Below are positions 19,153 through 22,447 of a stretch of DNA of 22,447 nucleotides, piece by piece. Each line of letters begins with the position of its first letter. Within the stretch, counting starts at the first letter, position 1. Under the pieces are notes generated by a model, which was given only the letters and a program-made list of their open reading frames with translations, was not told the origin of the DNA and did not search any database. Made by a program: the position numbers and the translations under genes. Source of the stretch: Silene noctiflora (taxonomy: Eukaryota > Streptophyta > Magnoliopsida > Caryophyllales > Caryophyllaceae); NCBI GenBank assembly GCA_009801015.1, contig VHZZ01011708.1, positions 41,620-64,066 of the forward strand, given 5' to 3'.

Positions 19153-20761
19153 GGAGGAGAGTAAAGATTGCATTATTCATGCTATAGACTTTGTTATATC
19201 ATTCGCAATCCTATTTAGATGTCTAGGACAATGACTAAGAGAAAAACGGTGACATAACGAGATTAAAGAAATAATAAAGTTTAAAGTAGATGGCCGCATC
19301 CATTAATCTGAAGAACCAGGTTCAAGCAGTCTGAATTTGCATCAATGTGTCGATAACCCCGAGAAATAGCATTAACACAAGCAAATTTAAGAGCAATGGC
19401 CTCCGCTTGAAAGGCAGACTTTGCCCAAAAAGCTACACATCCTGTAGTAGTCGTAGATCCATTTCCATCTAAAAGTAACCATCCAGCAGTGGCTTTCAAA
19501 GTTGTCTTCCATGAAGCATCACATTTAATACGTATATGATCAGGACATAAGCTGGTTCCAATTAGGCAAAGAGGGAAATGATTCCGTATTAATAAAGCAT
19601 TCTCCATGTCATCATACTCAATCACGGCCATATCAATATGTTGTTGTCTTTTGTTGTGTTCCACTTGAATGTTAATGGCAACCTCGATATGTATTCATCG
19701 TAGGAGAGCATTGTAGTCAATTGGAGTTGCTTGGAAAACCAACTTATTCCTAAAGCACCATATATGCCACATAGTACTGATAAACATAGATATTGAAACG
19801 TCGCATTATCAGACTTGTTGAAGAAATTTATCCAATTTATTATCCATTNCTGAAGAGAAATATTATTTCCAACATGGGTGCGGATGCCAAGAGGAGAGGC
19901 GGCCCAAATTCTTGAAGCAAAAGGGCAATCTCGAAAAAGATGATCCAATGATTCAACAACGACCAAAGAAGAAATACACGAAAAACAATGAAANTCCCCT
20001 TGGAGATCNNGATTTTTTGNTTCTTCTCCACACGGTAATNTTTTTGATAAGATTTTCCANAGGAAAATTTTCCATTTATTTTGAATAGGGAGATGNCATA
20101 GACTTTGTTTACAAAAAGTCATCGTATAACATTCCATACGAGTTTTATCGCGTACGGATGCCTTTGCAGCCCATAATTTAGAGAAAGCTAAAGTATATCC
20201 ACTCTTTGAAGAATAAGAACCATTAGAACTTAAATTCCAATATAAATAATCGGGTTCATCTTCTAATGGAATAGGAGTTGATAACACCAAAGGCAGAAAG
20301 TCCGAACCGCATAATCGAAAAACATTATCATAATCCCATGCACCAGATTGTTTTTGCAATAAAGAAACTGTTTGTTTCGGCTTTTGTTGAATCTCCTCCT
20401 CCGATAAAGAAAGTAGTTCACCTAGAGATGCGCCATGAATCCATTTATCCCGCCAAATATCTAAGGAGGAAGGAAAACCAATTTGCCAAGAAAGATTATT
20501 TCTTAATAAATCCAATTCCCATTCAATACCTCTACCTCCCCATGATATAGGCCTTGACAATTTGTATGTCGGATTCATTACGTTCTCACTCCGAATTTGA
20601 TACTTATTCCCTAACACTCGACTAATCAAAGAGTCAGACTTACTAATAATCTTCCAACCAACTTTGGCTAAAAGACTTTGATTCACACATCCAATATGAC
20701 GAATACCCAAGCCCCCATTAGCTTTAGACGAATGAAGAAATAACCTACTACACCAATGGAT
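19153..20761 (-). pseudogene. LINE ORF2 C-terminal part: zinc-binding (zf-RVT) region and RNase H, broken
   Basis: Translation from 20761 leftward gives IHWCSRLFLHSSKANGGLGI, then GCVNQSLLAKVGWKIIS and, further on, CFSCISSLVVVESLDHLFRD, the zf-RVT type zinc-binding module of plant LINEs. The frame shifts once near 19780. After that, IKCDASWKTTLKATAGWLL, FQAEAIALKFACVNAISRGY and IDANSDCLNLVLQ give the D...E...D residues of an RNase H. A second frame shift near 19270 separates the end, SLSHCPRHLNRIANDITKSI, which lies about 25 bp before the poly(A). Eight N bases (19849-20096) affect this segment, so some damage may be sequence uncertainty. Confidence 0.8.
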
Positions 20762-20764
20762 CCC

Positions 20765-22043
20765 CTAGTTGCAGTCTAAGTTGAATAACGATCAACATGA
20801 TTCATTAGCAAGACCTTTTACTAGAAAGGAGGTTCGAAAAGCAGTTTTTCAAATGGGACCTAACAAATCACCTGGACTAGATGGTATCCCGGGTACTTTC
20901 TTTCAAAGATATTGGTTTCATATCAAAAATGAAGTTACAGATGCGGTATTATCTATGTTAAATACAAGTCATATTTTGAAGGAGCACAATCGTACTTCAA
21001 TCGCACTTGTTCCAAAGGTTAATTGTCCAGAACAAGTCAAGCACTATAGACCAATTAGTTTGTGCAATGTTATTATGCGCATTGTTTCAAAATGTGTTTC
21101 TAATCGGATGAAGAGTTTGATGCCTCAGCTGGTTGGAGATTTTCAAAATGGTTTTATACCTGGACGGTCTATTACTGATAATATTCTAATTTCTCATGAA
21201 CTGTTTAATCATATTTCCAAAAAGAATAATGGTAAAAAAGGAATTATGACGCTAAAGGTGGATATGAGCAAGGCATATGACCGACTACGATGGAATTTTA
21301 TAGAGGCTACCTTTTTACATATGGGATTCCCATGTAATATAATTCGTCTCATTATGAATTGTATTACTACTACATCATATCATATTATTGTAAATGGTAA
21401 TCCGGGAGCATCTTTTCAACCGAAAGCGGGTATTCGTCAAGGTGATCCACTATCACCATATATTTTTGCTTTATGCACTGAAGTGCTTTCACAATCTCTT
21501 CTTCGTGAACAAGAGACAAATTCCTTGCAAGGCATTGGTACATGCCGATCTGCACCTTCTATTTCTCACCTTTTTTCCGCTGATGATTCAGTCTTCTTTA
21601 TACAAGCAAACAACAAGAATTGTCAAGGTTTAAGGGATATTTTGGATTTATATTGTGCTTGTTCTGGTCAGCATATTAATAATGAAAAATCTGCCATCAC
21701 TTTTAGCCCTAATTGCACACTTCGAACAACTTCTGATTGTCTACGAGTTCTTCGAATTACTGGTGGAACACCAATGGGACTATATCTGGGTTTGCCTAAA
21801 TATTTTGGGTCTAGTAAGAAAGAAATCTTTGCCCTAGTTATTGAAAAAGTTTGTAGACGAATTCTAAGCTGGAAGAATAATCTTTTATCTACTGCTAGTA
21901 AATTTACCCTTATTTGTTCGGTTTTATCTTCACTATCCATTTTCTCTCTATCGGCATTTTGTATGCCGGTAAGTGTGTCAGCTAAGATTGATTCTATACT
22001 GTCACATTTTTGGTGGGGTGACAACAAGACAAGTAAAAGTATC
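20765..22043 (+). pseudogene. LINE reverse transcriptase fragment, reading frame open but truncated at both ends
   Basis: About 425 codons are open without a stop. Reverse transcriptase blocks in order are MGPNKSPGLDGIPGTFFQRY, YRPISLCNVIMRIVSK, NGFIPGRSITDNILISHELF, TLKVDMSKAYDRLRW (first catalytic Asp), GIRQGDPLSPYIFALCTEVL and SADDSVFF (usually FADD; the two Asp are kept). MGLYLGLP and SWKNNLLSTASKFTLI follow in the thumb region. There is no native start: the part upstream of the RT, including the APE-type endonuclease, is missing, and a TAG precedes the first codon at the junction. The C-terminus ends where the inverted 3' half begins. Residues after 22043 are flanking DNA. Confidence 0.85.
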
Positions 22044-22364
22044 ACACCGCCACCACCAATACCAACACATCATATCACCACACCACACCACACCACGAGT
22101 AACTGACTACACACCGAAGTGTGTAGCCCTGCCAGTGGAGGACCGCAGCCAGCCACATAAACCACCCAGATACCCAAGTCCCTTAATGTGCACATCCCCC
22201 CATACGCTGAGATAATGTAGGAGGCGAACAATGGGGGTGAGACCACCTCTCACAATGGCTCACAAACAATGTCACAATATCCATATCAACCATCTCCAAC
22301 AATCACCATATCAACTTCGCCATCACAATAACATCACAATCATATAGTCATACGCGAAAGTGGC
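22044..22364. other. Unclassified repeat-like DNA right of the LINE
   Basis: C/A-rich sequence (CACCACACCACACCACC-like) is followed by a moderately GC-rich stretch with CCCTGCCAGTGGAGGACCGC and many ATCACAAT/ATCAACC words. A perfect hairpin CTACACAC-cgaa-GTGTGTAG lies at 22107-22126. There is no gene. It looks like part of a larger repeat cut off by the window edge; I cannot name the family. Confidence 0.45.
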
Positions 22365-22447
22365 GATTAGCCCCCATAACTTTACACAATTGTGAGATTA
22401 AGCCCCGTAACTTTCAAATGTAGTGATTAGGCCCCATAACTTTGAGT
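22365..22447. repeat. Short tandem repeat, about 30-bp unit, running off the window
   Basis: Three successive units begin GATTAGCCCCCATAACTTT (22365), GATTAAGCCCCGTAACTTT (22396) and GATTAGGCCCCATAACTTT (22425). Unit lengths are 31 and 29 bp, and the third is cut by the window end. The 19-bp core is well conserved while the linker varies. This looks like the start of a minisatellite or of a tandem-repeat part of a mobile element. Confidence 0.85.

Larger units (their letters stand above)
19101..22043 (-). mobile_element. L1-type plant LINE, 5'-truncated and twin-primed (5' half inverted)
   Basis: The minus-strand part (20761-19153) carries a zf-RVT region, an RNase H domain and then a poly(A), seen as the T-rich tract at 19101-19152. 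The plus-strand part (20765-22043) carries the reverse transcriptase. The RT part stops at ...SKSI (22043) and the minus-strand part starts at IHWCSRL (20761). Together they match the continuous family motif 'KIHW' between RT and zf-RVT, so the two halves came from adjacent positions of one LINE RNA and were joined in opposite orientation. The endonuclease and ORF1 are absent. No target-site duplication was found: the left flank (AACTTTTAATGAATGA) and right flank (ACACCGCCACCACC) differ. The copy is non-autonomous. Confidence 0.85.

Noticed and set aside
19085-22070. Target-site duplication for the LINE
   Set aside because: Sequences just outside the poly(T) and just after 22043 do not match over any useful length.
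22044-22106. C-terminal extension of the RT reading frame (Thr/Pro/His-rich)
   Set aside because: It lies beyond the LINE breakpoint and is read-through into flanking CA-rich DNA.
1-22447. CRISPR array, bacterial operon, rRNA or functional tRNA gene
   Set aside because: None is seen. The only tRNA-like signals are the degenerate SINE boxes near 1160 and 3540, and the genes have plant introns.

Overview
This is nuclear DNA from a flowering plant. Three intron-containing genes with clear plant proteins lie in AT-rich DNA full of plant-type transposable elements (MITEs, SINE relics, a Helitron-like element and an L1-type LINE with an RNase H domain). Some repeat dialects, such as runs like 'tataagacggttttatac' and 'gagacggtctct', are ones I associate with Caryophyllales (Amaranthaceae/Caryophyllaceae). 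That is an impression, not a demonstrated assignment.

Layout. 1-2870: gene-free, holding a Stowaway-like fragment, a degraded hAT-like MITE, a SINE relic, a GAAA microsatellite and a 420-bp fold-back MITE. 2871-4074 (+): CCB1, a plastid protein for cytochrome b6f haem ci attachment, four exons, 262 aa. 4665-7190 (-): the mitochondrial Rieske iron-sulfur subunit of complex III, two exons, 264 aa, convergent with CCB1. 7343-10165: gene-free and dense in mobile elements. These are an insert with a poly(A) tail and 21-bp target duplications, a PIF/Harbinger (Tourist-type) MITE inside a Helitron-like terminus, and a second short Helitron-like element. 10307-18656 (+): an RNF10-type RING E3 ubiquitin ligase, eight exons, 720 aa. 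19101-22043: a LINE whose reverse transcriptase half is inverted relative to its zinc-binding/RNase H/poly(A) half, the classic twin-priming structure. 22044-22447: unclassified repeat-like DNA ending in a short tandem repeat.

I joined the three host genes from splice signals by eye, and each gives a continuous reading frame across all exons with the family's expected N- and C-termini. They do not form an operon or a single pathway. CCB1 and Rieske both serve cytochrome bc-type complexes, in chloroplast and mitochondrion respectively, but their adjacency is probably chance.

I found no convincing undescribed biological system. The observations most worth checking are the retroposed 313-bp sequence with 21-bp duplications, the twin-primed LINE, an in-frame duplicated 5' splice site in the RNF10-type gene, and a small hAT-like MITE family present here in two inverted copies.
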